A stretch of DNA of 15,940 nt from Candidatus Poribacteria bacterium (GCA_027296925.1 JAPUIP010000458.1:1-15940); one strand, 5' to 3'; positions 1 to 7,235 are shown, counted from the first letter of the stretch. Translations and numbers: made by a program. The notes: a model not told the origin generated them from the letters alone.

Positions 1-335
1 GTGCTATGGAGCAGGGATTCATCTCCGATGTAATCAGTACAGACCTGCACACCGGTAACATCAACGGTCCCGTCTACGACCTCCCAACGACACTATCAAA
101 ATTCTTAGATCTCGGACTGTCGCTTGACGAGGTCATCGAGAAATCGACGGTAGCTGCTGCGAAAGCCATCCAGCGTGAAGATGAATTGGGGCATCTCAAA
201 ATTGGCACGCCCGCCAATGTCGCTGTTTTCGATCTCATCGAAGGAGCGTTTGAGTTCTTCGACACACACGGCACGATGGTCGTCGGGAAGCAATTGTTGA
301 AAGCCGACTTAACTATCCGTGAGGGGAAACTGTGA
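1..335 (+). CDS. Amidohydrolase/deacetylase-family metallohydrolase, C-terminal part (5' end outside window)
   Basis: Only the last ~111 codons are present. The frame is open to the left edge, so the ATG at 6 is an internal Met and not the start. The visible part holds the end of an amidohydrolase TIM barrel: the motif STDLHTGNINGP, whose Asp fits the catalytic/metal-binding Asp after the last barrel strand, then the helix with STVAAAKAIQRED, and then the small C-terminal beta domain (LGHLKIGTPANVAVFDL...) that closes the barrel in dihydroorotase- and deacetylase-type members. Family members hydrolyse amide or cyclic amide bonds in the cytoplasm. The HTGNINGP stretch is what I remember from proteins annotated amidohydrolase/deacetylase rather than true dihydroorotases, but the substrate is not readable from this piece. 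It is followed after 3 bases by a small membrane-protein gene, so it probably leads or belongs to an operon. Confidence 0.8.
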   Translation, partial: AMEQGFISDVISTDLHTGNINGPVYDLPTTLSKFLDLGLSLDEVIEKSTVAAAKAIQREDELGHLKIGTPANVAVFDLIEGAFEFFDTHGTMVVGKQLLKADLTIREGKL

Positions 336-338
336 TCT

Positions 339-755
339 ATGGCGTGGACCAATCGGTTACAGGGGTATTATCGGCGCCTTCTGATGTTCTTGTTGGTTGT
401 TATAACGGTTATTTTTGCGGCAGGCATTTTTCTATATCAAAGGCTCGGTGGGCCTGAAGGGGCGCGATATTGGGCGGCGGAACGCGCTCTGAACAGCGTC
501 GAGGAACACCTGCTAAAGCAGGGGCCGGATGGCAACTGGATGCGCAAACCGGATGGCATTTCCGAGGAGGGGGTCCGCTCCCAGTTTCAAAAGGTCCGCG
601 CGGCCATTGACAATTGGGGGGTGGATCTGATTCAACTAGATCGGGTGCTGAGGGAATACCAGGACAAATACCAGAAAACGAAGCCATCGACAGGAGAGGC
701 CATCGAATTCCTGAATAATCTGGGAACGGCGATTCTATTCCAAGAGGATAAGTAG
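339..755 (+). CDS. Small single-pass membrane protein of unknown function
   Basis: This is a 138-residue protein that I do not recognise. Residues ~13-34 are a strongly hydrophobic segment (LLMFLLVVITVIFAAGIFLY) preceded by basic residues, fitting an N-in single membrane anchor. The rest is a soluble, mostly helical domain rich in charged residues; residues ~75-125 (FQKVRAAIDNW...LDRVLREYQDKYQ) could form a coiled coil or helical hairpin. The start is only 3 bases after the amidohydrolase stop, and GAGGGG in the end of that gene serves as Shine-Dalgarno, so the two are likely co-transcribed. Its TAG stop directly abuts the ATG of the truncated reading frame at 756. Coding potential is supported by the tight packing and balanced composition; function is unknown. 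Confidence 0.7.
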   Translation: MAWTNRLQGYYRRLLMFLLVVITVIFAAGIFLYQRLGGPEGARYWAAERALNSVEEHLLKQGPDGNWMRKPDGISEEGVRSQFQKVRAAIDNWGVDLIQLDRVLREYQDKYQKTKPSTGEAIEFLNNLGTAILFQEDK

Positions 756-929
756 ATGAAATCTCTTGACCCATCACTCATTGAATACGTTGAACGCATG
801 CTCTCAGATTGCGTTGGCGGCGTGGTCCGCCTCAATGTCGCGGAACAGATTGATGGCAATTTTGTTGTGCTGCGTTGTCAATTGGCGGAAGCCCCTTGCG
901 GTTCACCAAAGCACGTCGCCGGACGTTGA
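756..929 (+). pseudogene. Truncated remnant resembling the N-terminus of an APH-type phosphotransferase
   Basis: A 57-codon reading frame starts at the ATG immediately after the stop of the upstream membrane-protein gene, with AAGAGGA (742-748) at good distance. It reads MKSLDPSLIEYVERML..., then GGVVRLNVAEQIDG, then NFVVLRCQLAEAPCGSPKHV, and stops at TGA. This pattern (N-terminal helix, a short strand-turn-strand, then a strand leading to where VIVKR would be expected) resembles the first ~55 residues of aminoglycoside-phosphotransferase/choline-kinase-like proteins. The ATP-binding Lys, the catalytic loop and everything else of the kinase are missing, and I see no continuation in other frames before the next gene at 1021. 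It is most likely a decayed gene left by a deletion. A real short protein cannot be excluded. Confidence 0.45.
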
Positions 930-949
930 ACTGTTGCCTGATTTTCCTG

Positions 950-969
950 CAATCACCTCGAGGTGATTG
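950..969. promoter_or_regulatory. 20-bp perfect palindrome upstream of the aldo/keto reductase gene
   Basis: The half-site CAATCACCTC is followed directly by its exact complement GAGGTGATTG, giving two-fold symmetry over 20 bases. As RNA it could form an 8-bp stem with a TCGA loop, but no T-run follows, so an intrinsic terminator is unlikely. It lies between the truncated gene (ends 929) and the start at 1021, a typical place for a dimeric repressor operator. No -35/-10 pair could be assigned with confidence next to it. Confidence 0.4.
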
Positions 970-1020
970 GAATTTCTCAAACACGACGTTCGTTGAAGAT
1001 GTAGAGGAGCAACCGTTTTC

Positions 1021-1965
1021 ATGAAATACCGGACACTCGGGCGGACAGACCTGAAGGTTTCACGCGTTGGACTCGGCTCCGGGGGGCCGAGCCAGTTTGG
1101 GCAAAGCACAGGTGTCTCCGAGCCAGAGATTCACCGTTTAGTCCGAACCGCGCTCGATCTCGGTGTGAACCTGATCGATACGGCGACGGGATATGGCGAA
1201 AGTGAAGCCATCTTGGGCCGGGCGCTTCGCGGAGTGCCACGCGACCGGTACTATATTGCGACGAAAACCAGACCGGAGCGCAATGGGACGACGCTCTCCG
1301 AAAAAGCTTTGGTTGAACAGGTCGAGCGGAGTTTGCAACGCCTGCAGATAGAGACAATCGACATCTTCCAGTTTCACGGCGTTCGCCCGCATGAATATTC
1401 CGGGGCAATGGAAAACCTCCTGCCAGTGGCGGAGAAGTTGAAAGCGCAAGGCAAGGTTCGTTTTATCGGTGCGTCAGAGATGTTCTTTGATGACGGCAAG
1501 CACGAGATGTTCCAACGCGCTCTCAATAAGGATGACCCATTCGACACCGTGATGGTTGGCTACAACCTGCTCAACCAGGGTGCCGAACGGACTGTGTTTC
1601 CGCTGTGTCGTGAGAAGAACGTTGGTGTGCTGATCATGATCGCCGTTCGCAAGGCGCTGAGCGTCCCGGAACGTCTGCGACAGGTCATCGCCGATCTCAA
1701 ATCTCGGGGTGTCATCCCTCCCGATGCTTTGCCTGATGTCCATCCACTTGGCTGGTTGGTGGGTGCTCATGTCGAATCAGTGACGGCAGCGGCGTACAAA
1801 TTTGTCGCGGCACAGCCGGCCGTCTCAACCGTCTTCACCGGTACGGCAAACATCGATCACTTGCGTGCTAACGTCGATGCGATTTTGGGGCCGCCGTTGC
1901 CCGACGCGGATATGCAGAGGCTACGCGAGGTATTCGGACACATTGATGAGAGTTTGGGGAATTGA
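1021..1965 (+). CDS. Aldo/keto reductase family oxidoreductase
   Basis: This is a 314-residue cytosolic (beta/alpha)8-barrel NAD(P)H-dependent reductase that interconverts carbonyls and alcohols. The opening MKYRTLGRTDLKVSRVGLGS is classic for the family. The catalytic tetrad is visible: Asp53 and Tyr58 in LIDTATGYGESE, Lys82 in IATKTRPE and His119 in IFQFHG. GKVRFIGAS (~145-153) is the conserved strand/substrate-side segment. Length is normal for the family. AGAGGAG at 1003-1009 is the Shine-Dalgarno for this ATG. A short-chain dehydrogenase gene follows after 51 bases and a Gfo/Idh enzyme lies further downstream, so the run probably processes polyols, sugars or similar small carbonyls. The exact substrate cannot be read. 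The C-terminal half (residues ~215-300) is less canonical than the tetrad region, as is usual for uncharacterised members. Confidence 0.93.
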   Translation: MKYRTLGRTDLKVSRVGLGSGGPSQFGQSTGVSEPEIHRLVRTALDLGVNLIDTATGYGESEAILGRALRGVPRDRYYIATKTRPERNGTTLSEKALVEQVERSLQRLQIETIDIFQFHGVRPHEYSGAMENLLPVAEKLKAQGKVRFIGASEMFFDDGKHEMFQRALNKDDPFDTVMVGYNLLNQGAERTVFPLCREKNVGVLIMIAVRKALSVPERLRQVIADLKSRGVIPPDALPDVHPLGWLVGAHVESVTAAAYKFVAAQPAVSTVFTGTANIDHLRANVDAILGPPLPDADMQRLREVFGHIDESLGN

Positions 1966-2016
1966 ATGCAAAGCAGATGAACGGACATCCGACGTCTAAA
2001 GCGGTGAGGAAATTCG

Positions 2017-2787
2017 ATGAAACTGAAAGATAATGTTGCACTTGTAACAGGCGGTTCACGCGGCATCGGCCGGGCGATTTGCCTCGCTTTGGCGCAGGCG
2101 GGTGCAGATCTCGCTGTGAATTACCATCGCGCTTCGGATCAGGCACAGGAGGTGGTTTCGACGATTCGGCAGATTGGACGCCGGGCAATCGCGTGTCAGG
2201 CGGATGTGTCGGAAGCGGATGAAGCCCAGTCCCTCGTGGATGGCGTGGTCACTGAGTGGGGACGGCTCGATATCCTCATCAACAATGCAGGTATCACCAT
2301 CGGCGGAGGGACTCTCGTTGATGCAGACCTTAAGACGTGGGAGCGAGTCATGCGAACCAACCTGAACAGCGCGGTTTACCTGATCAAAGCGGCCTTGCCT
2401 CACATGCGACGGCAAAAATATGGTCAGATTGTGAATATCTCCTCGAACGTGATCAACAGCTTGCCGCCGGGCAGCAGTGCATACTCCGTTTCCAAAGCGG
2501 GACTGATCGCCTTGACGAAGGTGCTGTCCAAGGAGGAAGCGCCTCACGGCATTCGCATTAACGCAGTATCTCCGGGAATGACCTTATCGGATATGGGTAG
2601 AAGTGCCTTGGAGCGCCGAACCCCGGACAGTGCGCAAAGGTTTTTGAACTCAATTCCGTTGGCACGCGCCGCTGAGCCGGAGGAAATTGCCCCGATTGTT
2701 GTGTTCCTTGTCTCTGATGATGCCAGTTACATCACCGGGCAAAATTATGTCGTCAACGGTGGCGATCGGACAGAGTCTTATCAGTGA
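2017..2787 (+). CDS. Short-chain dehydrogenase/reductase (SDR), FabG-like classical type
   Basis: This 256-residue Rossmann-fold oxidoreductase fits the length of classical SDRs. The nucleotide-binding TGGSRGIG is at residues 11-18, NYHRA after strand 2 (basic, favouring NADP(H)), the acidic Asp63 in QADV, NNAG at 89-92, and the catalytic Ser143 with Tyr156-x3-Lys160 in AYSVSK. INAVSPG (181-187) and the C-terminal ITGQNYVVNGG complete the signature. The start is set by GGTGAGGA about 9 bases upstream of the ATG. It would act in the cytoplasm as a probable tetramer. FabG itself is unlikely: the gene sits beside an aldo/keto reductase and not in a fatty-acid cluster, so a sugar, polyol or secondary-alcohol dehydrogenase is a better guess. 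Confidence 0.93.
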   Translation: MKLKDNVALVTGGSRGIGRAICLALAQAGADLAVNYHRASDQAQEVVSTIRQIGRRAIACQADVSEADEAQSLVDGVVTEWGRLDILINNAGITIGGGTLVDADLKTWERVMRTNLNSAVYLIKAALPHMRRQKYGQIVNISSNVINSLPPGSSAYSVSKAGLIALTKVLSKEEAPHGIRINAVSPGMTLSDMGRSALERRTPDSAQRFLNSIPLARAAEPEEIAPIVVFLVSDDASYITGQNYVVNGGDRTESYQ

Positions 2788-2846
2788 CTTGAGATCATTG
2801 ATGTGAGCGTATTTGTGCTTAACAACGCAGCCAAGTAGGAAATAAG

Positions 2847-3635
2847 ATGAAAGATGAAGATAGAACGCAGGCGCAAGCCATCCATGAGTTGGAGGCATTA
2901 GAAGCCGAACACCAACAGGCGCAAATTATGCAGCAAGAACGTCTGAGCGCCATTGGACGAACAGCGGGCGGCATCGTCCATGAATTCAACAATGTGCTCA
3001 TGACGATTCTAGGCTTCACGGATTTGCTACTCAACTATTCGGAAAATCTGGACGACAAGGAGAAAGTGACGCAGTACCTGCGACTGATGAGTAGCAGTGC
3101 TCAGGAGGCTGCGACGACCTCCCGTCGCTTGCGCGAATTTTACCGCCAGCGCGCACCAAATGAAGATCTGGAGTCTGTCAACTTGAATGCCCTTGTCATG
3201 CAAACCATTGAATCTTCACAATCTAAGTGGAAGAGCGATGCAGAGGCAAGCGGTATCACGATCAATATCGAAACGGAATTGCAGGAAATTCCGCTCATCG
3301 CCGGCAACGAAACCGAGTTGCGCGAAGCGTTGACCAGCCTGGTTTTGAATGCGGTGGAGGCGATGCCGCAAGGAGGTACGATAACCGTTCGCACGGGGTC
3401 TGATAATGACAGTGTGTTCCTCGAAGTCAGCGACACAGGCATCGGGATGACGGAGGAGATCCGCCCGTATTGCTTTGAGCCGTTTTTTTCCACCAAAGGT
3501 AGACAGAATGCAGGCCTGGGGCTGGCAGTGGTTTACGGCATCGTGCAACGGCATGACGGAATGATTGAGGTTGAGAGTGAACCGGATGTGGGAACAACCT
3601 TCCGAATTCATCTGACGGTTCAGGCGGAGCAGTAA
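2847..3635 (+). CDS. Soluble histidine kinase without sensor or membrane domain
   Basis: This 262-residue protein has a glutamine/glutamate-rich coiled coil (residues ~8-35), a dimerisation/phosphoacceptor helix with His45 in GGIVHEFNNVL, and an HATPase domain. The latter has the N-box NAVEAM (168-173), G1 box DTGIG (196-200), F box EPFFSTK (211-217) and G2 box GLGLA (223-227). Ending in FRIHLTV is typical. All residues needed for ATP binding and autophosphorylation are visible. There is no transmembrane segment, PAS, GAF or receiver domain, and an in-frame TAA 20-odd bases upstream rules out a longer N-terminus. HEFNN-type kinases often pair with receiver domains encoded elsewhere. No response regulator gene is adjacent, so its partner and signal are unknown. 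The gene lies 59 bases after the SDR gene, and AGGAAAT precedes the ATG. Confidence 0.9.
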   Translation: MKDEDRTQAQAIHELEALEAEHQQAQIMQQERLSAIGRTAGGIVHEFNNVLMTILGFTDLLLNYSENLDDKEKVTQYLRLMSSSAQEAATTSRRLREFYRQRAPNEDLESVNLNALVMQTIESSQSKWKSDAEASGITINIETELQEIPLIAGNETELREALTSLVLNAVEAMPQGGTITVRTGSDNDSVFLEVSDTGIGMTEEIRPYCFEPFFSTKGRQNAGLGLAVVYGIVQRHDGMIEVESEPDVGTTFRIHLTVQAEQ

Positions 3636-3661
3636 ATATAAACGTTATTAATTTCCTTCAT

Positions 3662-3668
3662 GGAGGTG
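3662..3668 (+). promoter_or_regulatory. Strong Shine-Dalgarno site fixing the start at 3673
   Basis: GGAGGTG lies 4 bases before the ATG at 3673. It overlaps the other ATG at 3660, which is in a different frame and opens only a 61-codon shadow. This supports 3673 as the true start of the isochorismatase-like gene. Confidence 0.7.
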
Positions 3669-3672
3669 AATA

Positions 3673-4467
3673 ATGAGTCAGCGGATCGAAATTCCTGTGC
3701 GACATTACCGGCTGTGGACGCATCCCGATATCGACTGCATCGAGGAAAACTTTCACTACGCCGAACGGACATTCGCGTTGCCGACCGACCAGACCGCGTT
3801 GGTGATGGTGGACGTTTGGGATATCCACTATATCCGCAGTCATGAGGAGATTTCGGGACAGATTACACGCGAACGGATTGTGCCACTGGCAGCGGCATGT
3901 CGCGAGGCAGGTATTACCGTTGTCCATGCACCATCTCCACCGATAGCGGCTAAGTTTCCGCAGTGGGTGCGGTACGCTGGAGATGCGGAATTTGGCATCC
4001 GCTCTGGCGGTAAGCAGACACCTGATTGGCCGCCTCCCGACTTTCGTCAACGAAAGGGGAAATACGCCCAATACGCCCCACAGCACGAACCGCGGCGAGA
4101 CGAATGGTCTGAGAAATACGGGAATAAACGGCGCGTCGTTCCGGAGCTCGAGCCGCAGCCCGGCGACTTCGTCATTGCCACGGGCGAACAACTCCATCGT
4201 CTCTGCCGTCATCGCAAGATTCTTCATCTGCTCTACGTCGGTTTTGCAGCGAATATCTGCGTCCTTTATCGGGACTACGGCACCCGGGCGATGGGCGAAC
4301 GTGGCTACAACATCATCCTCCTGCGCGACTGTACGCATGCCATCGAGGCGCACCATACTTTCGCGGATAAGGGCTTGACAAAAGCCTCTGTACTGGCCAT
4401 TGAAATGTTGGTGGGGGCGTCGTCCACCTCTGAGACTGTGATTGCAGCGTGTCGAGCATTGGGTTGA
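3673..4467 (+). CDS. Isochorismatase-like cysteine hydrolase, atypical active site
   Basis: This 264-residue alpha/beta hydrolase belongs to the isochorismatase/nicotinamidase fold. The nucleophile-partner Asp47 is in LVMVDVWD and the nucleophile Cys196 is in YVGFAANICVLYRDYG, followed by GYNIILLRDCTHAIE, all in family order. Canonical members carry a catalytic Lys before a xxFxxT segment. Here that stretch reads PGDFVIATGEQLHRLCRHRKI: the PGD turn is kept, but the Lys is absent at its usual place and the loop is shorter. An insertion of about 50 residues (95-150, with many Pro, Arg and Tyr) between strand 2 and this region is also unusual. The reaction is therefore uncertain: possibly amide or N-carbamoyl hydrolysis with altered chemistry. 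It lies between the kinase gene and the Uma2 gene in the same direction. Confidence 0.82.
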   Translation: MSQRIEIPVRHYRLWTHPDIDCIEENFHYAERTFALPTDQTALVMVDVWDIHYIRSHEEISGQITRERIVPLAAACREAGITVVHAPSPPIAAKFPQWVRYAGDAEFGIRSGGKQTPDWPPPDFRQRKGKYAQYAPQHEPRRDEWSEKYGNKRRVVPELEPQPGDFVIATGEQLHRLCRHRKILHLLYVGFAANICVLYRDYGTRAMGERGYNIILLRDCTHAIEAHHTFADKGLTKASVLAIEMLVGASSTSETVIAACRALG

Positions 4468-4509
4468 GCGGATGCCTTTCCCATAAAGCCCGAAGCACGG
4501 AGAAAAACC

Positions 4510-5034
4510 ATGAGTCCAGAAATAATCACACTTGAAGAGTTCATGGCGAGCGACTATGAATCCTATGAGTACGTGAAAGGACAATTAGTACCGATGCCAT
4601 CACCGACGATGGAGCATGGATTCATCAGTTCCAATACCGTCACTTTATTGAACAGCTATGTACGTCAACATCAACTCGGTGTCGTCTTTACAGCAGAAAC
4701 CACATTCCAGATCGGAGAAAGTGGACGCAAACCTGATGTGGCGTTTGTTTCACAGGAACGGCTTCCTGACAACAGGCGGCAAGCGAGTCCGATTCCGCCA
4801 GACTTGGCGGTTGAGGTGGTTTCGCCAAGCGATACGGTGTATAGCGTTCAAGATAAGGCGTTTGAATACTTAGACGCTGGAACGAAAATGGTTTGGATTG
4901 TCGAGCCCGTTTCAAAAACAGTAACCGTCTATCGTTCAAGAGACGACATTAAGATCTTGACCAGAAATCAGACCCTGACCGGCGAGGATGTGGTCGAGGG
5001 CTTCAGTTGTTCGGTGGCAGAAATCTTTGAGTAG
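4510..5034 (+). CDS. Uma2 family (DUF820) restriction-endonuclease-fold protein
   Basis: This 174-residue protein shows the PD-(D/E)XK-like arrangement of the Uma2 family. An acidic residue sits in the YEYVKGQLVPMPSPT region (Glu20), KPDVAFVS gives Asp76, DLAVEVVSPSD gives Glu102, and DKAFEYLDAGTKMVWIVEP follows with Lys116 and the conserved YLDAG. The C-terminal strand pair ends in EGFSCSVAEIF, as in other members. Family function is not settled: a nuclease fold is established, but most copies are chromosomal, numerous and of unknown role, and they are common in cyanobacteria, Chloroflexi and Poribacteria. GGAG about 10 bases upstream of the ATG serves as Shine-Dalgarno. Its TAG stop (5032-5034) lies inside the left end of a palindromic repeat. 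Confidence 0.88.
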   Translation: MSPEIITLEEFMASDYESYEYVKGQLVPMPSPTMEHGFISSNTVTLLNSYVRQHQLGVVFTAETTFQIGESGRKPDVAFVSQERLPDNRRQASPIPPDLAVEVVSPSDTVYSVQDKAFEYLDAGTKMVWIVEPVSKTVTVYRSRDDIKILTRNQTLTGEDVVEGFSCSVAEIFE

Positions 5035-5082
5035 GGGCGCCGCTTGCTGCGCCCATAGGGGCCGTTCAATTGAACGCCCTAC
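5031..5082. repeat. Compound palindromic repeat (two hairpins inside terminal inverted ends)
   Basis: The element begins GTAGGGGCG and ends CGCCCTAC, imperfect inverted ends. Inside are two hairpins: GGGCGC (5035-5040) with GCGCCC (5049-5054) over an 8-base loop, and the perfect palindrome CGTTCAATTGAACG (5063-5076) flanked by GGG and CCC. This layout recalls the dispersed GTAGGGGCG...CGCCCCTAC intergenic repeats seen in many GC-medium environmental genomes. Only one copy is visible here, so repeat status is inferred from architecture. Confidence 0.55.
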
Positions 5083-5112
5083 TATGCTACAAGCAGCATT
5101 AAGGAGAATTGA

Positions 5113-6072
5113 ATGGCTGCTATACGGGTTGGCGTTATCGGTGCCGGCAATATCGCGCAATTTCATTTGCCGGTCCTTAAGGCGCTGTCAGACGTTGAAA
5201 TTATTGCGCTCTGTGACAACGACACAGCCACCTTAAATGCGACGAGCGACCGTTTTCAGATTGCGAATTGCATTACCTCGTACCAGGAACTTCTGGACGA
5301 TGGCACGCTGGATGCGGTCTTTGTGTTGGTCAGCGTGCTGAATGTGGCGGAGATTACTGAGCCGTTTCTGAAAGCTAGCATCCCGACGTTTTTGGAAAAA
5401 CCGCCTGGATTATACAGCACGGACACACAGCGCCTGGCCGCAATCGCAGCGGAAAATAACTGTATCTCGATGGTTGGGCTGAATCGGCGATTCTATTCGA
5501 CTTTAGTGAAAGGGCGGGAGTGGTTGATGGAAGGCGATGGAGTGTCATCGGTCACGGTGGATGCGCATGAGGACATCAGCCGGATTTGGGAAGCGGGGAA
5601 GCATCCGGAAGCGGTTGTCCGCCGGTGGAGTTATGCCAATGGCATCCATGCCCTGGATCTGTTGCGGTTTTTCGGGGGGGATGTCGCCCATGTTCATGCA
5701 ATCCAGAAACGGTACGATAACCCGATGCCGGATAGCTATTCCGCGCTCATCGAGTTTGAAAACGGCGCCGTCGGGCGTGCGTTGATGGATTGGTCTGCAC
5801 CGGGGACACATCGGGTGCAAGCACGGGCACCGGGCATGACGTTAACCACAGATTCATCTTATCGGCGCGTTATCCTACAACGTCGTGGAAAAGAGGATAT
5901 TGCAGCGACCTTTTCGGAGGTCGATAATCTTTACAAGCCCGGCTTTTACGCGCAGGATGAATATTTCATTTCCTGCGTGCGTCAAAAAAAGTCGCCGGAA
6001 TTTCCTGCCGTCACTTTGGGAGATTCGGTCAAGACGATGCAACTCATTGATGCGATTACCGGAATGGATTAA
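5113..6072 (+). CDS. Gfo/Idh/MocA family oxidoreductase
   Basis: This 319-residue NAD(P)-dependent dehydrogenase has a Rossmann domain with GVIGAGNIAQFH (GxGxxA, residues 7-18), the acidic CDND (34-37) after strand 2 that favours NAD, and the family hallmark EKP at 95-97 (FLEKPPGL), whose Lys96 is catalytic. The C-terminal alpha/beta domain includes GLNRRF (122-127) and the active-site segment NGIHALDLLRFFGGDV with His179 and Asp182. AAGGAG at 5101-5106 lies 6 bases before the ATG. Members oxidise or reduce sugars, inositols and related polyols, fitting the aldo/keto reductase and SDR upstream, but no specific substrate can be named. The gene ends 21 bases from the convergent ftsY stop. Confidence 0.93.
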   Translation: MAAIRVGVIGAGNIAQFHLPVLKALSDVEIIALCDNDTATLNATSDRFQIANCITSYQELLDDGTLDAVFVLVSVLNVAEITEPFLKASIPTFLEKPPGLYSTDTQRLAAIAAENNCISMVGLNRRFYSTLVKGREWLMEGDGVSSVTVDAHEDISRIWEAGKHPEAVVRRWSYANGIHALDLLRFFGGDVAHVHAIQKRYDNPMPDSYSALIEFENGAVGRALMDWSAPGTHRVQARAPGMTLTTDSSYRRVILQRRGKEDIAATFSEVDNLYKPGFYAQDEYFISCVRQKKSPEFPAVTLGDSVKTMQLIDAITGMD

Positions 6073-6093
6073 GCGGCCACAGCTTTTACCTCG

Positions 6094-7170
6094 TCAACCT
6101 TCGGGCGCCGCTTCGCGCTCAAACAACGCCTCAACAAAATCCCGCGCCACAAAGTCCCGAAGATCATCGAGCTTTTCACCGATCCCAATCAACTTGACAG
6201 GCGCGCCAATCTCCGCTTTCACAGCAATCACGACGCCACCTTTCGCGGTACCGTCCAGCTTCGTCACGGTGACGCCGGTAACAGGGACGGTTTCGTTGAA
6301 AATCTTTGCCTGCATAATCGCGTTCTGCCCCGTCGTGCCGTCAAGGACGAGCAGCACCTCATGTGGGGCTTCCGGAATGGCACGTCCCATGACCCTGCCG
6401 ATCTTCGACAATTCATCCATCAACGGCTTTTTCGTGTGGAGTCTGCCAGCGGTGTCAACAATGAGAACATCAACCTGACGGGACTTTGCCGCTTGAATGG
6501 CATCGAACACGACCGACGCTGGATCTGAGCCCGCTCTACCGCGAATCAATTCCACGCCGGCGCGATCACACCAGATTGCCAGTTGATCCGCTGCGGCAGC
6601 GCGGAAGGTGTCTCCTGCGGCGACCAACACCCGTTTCCCGTCCGATCTGAAGCGATGCGCGAGTTTGCCAATCGTGGTCGTTTTCCCAGCACCGTTGACA
6701 CCGAAAATCAGAATCGTGTATGGTTGATGCCCTTCGACGTTGAGGGGAGCGTCCGTTTGTCCGAGTATGTGAATGATCTCCTGCTTGAGGACCACCTCCA
6801 ATTCGGAAGCGTCTTTCATCCCCTTCTCCCTGACAGCTTGGCGCACATTGTCCATCAATTTCAGCGTCGTGTTGACGCCCACGTCTGCCTGAATCAAGAT
6901 CTCCTCGATTTGCTCCATTAGCTCTTCGTCAATCGTTCGACCGACACGTAGCAGCCCCGAGATCTGCCCGAAGATGGTATTTCGCGTTTTCGCCAATCCT
7001 GCTTTGAGGCGATTGAACCAGCCACGTTTTTCGTCCGGTGCATCGTCAGCAGGTGGCGGCATGGTGGGCTTTTCAGCAGGGGTTTGAACACCTTCGGAGT
7101 GAGAATGCTCCTGTTCTTCCGTCTGAATATCTTGTTGTTCTTCTTTCCGTCGGAATAAATTCCTAAGCAT
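6094..7170 (-). CDS. ftsY: FtsY, signal recognition particle receptor (SRP-family GTPase)
   Basis: This 358-residue cytosolic/peripheral membrane GTPase receives ribosome-SRP complexes at the inner membrane for co-translational insertion. After a short acidic, Gln/Glu-rich A region (residues ~9-48) comes the helical N domain (WFNRLKAGLAKTRNTIFGQI...) and the G domain: P-loop GVNGAGKTTT (157-166), SRP-specific insertion box with DTFRAAA (187-193), G3 DTAGR (239-243), G4 TKLD (303-306) and the closing GIGEKLDDLRDF (329-340). The LDGTTGQNA segment (276-284) matches FtsY more than Ffh, and there is no methionine-rich M domain, which rules out Ffh. The start is backed by AGAGGAAA (complement of 7177-7184) upstream of the ATG. 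The gene runs against the plus-strand metabolic genes. Confidence 0.97.
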   Translation of the reverse strand: MLRNLFRRKEEQQDIQTEEQEHSHSEGVQTPAEKPTMPPPADDAPDEKRGWFNRLKAGLAKTRNTIFGQISGLLRVGRTIDEELMEQIEEILIQADVGVNTTLKLMDNVRQAVREKGMKDASELEVVLKQEIIHILGQTDAPLNVEGHQPYTILIFGVNGAGKTTTIGKLAHRFRSDGKRVLVAAGDTFRAAAADQLAIWCDRAGVELIRGRAGSDPASVVFDAIQAAKSRQVDVLIVDTAGRLHTKKPLMDELSKIGRVMGRAIPEAPHEVLLVLDGTTGQNAIMQAKIFNETVPVTGVTVTKLDGTAKGGVVIAVKAEIGAPVKLIGIGEKLDDLRDFVARDFVEALFEREAAPEG

Positions 7171-7229
7171 GTATCTTTTCCTCTTGAATCGAATTGGGAT
7201 GATGTGGCTTGTGCGCTTCGGGACGGGAT

Positions 7230-7235
7230 ATTATA
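7230..7235 (-). promoter_or_regulatory. Candidate -10 box for ftsY
   Basis: On the minus strand this reads TATAAT, a perfect consensus -10, about 60 bases upstream of the ftsY ATG. Only a weak -35 (TGGAAG at 18-base spacing) can be proposed. Confidence 0.45.

Noticed and set aside
766..966. 66-codon plus-strand frame
   Set aside because: No Shine-Dalgarno, low-quality composition, and it overlaps in another frame the better-supported 756-929 remnant that is start-stop coupled to the upstream gene.
3658..4584. 308-codon minus-strand open frame opposite the isochorismatase-like gene
   Set aside because: It is antisense to a gene with clear family motifs; its peptide is rich in Arg, His, Cys and Trp with no recognisable domain, as expected of a shadow frame.
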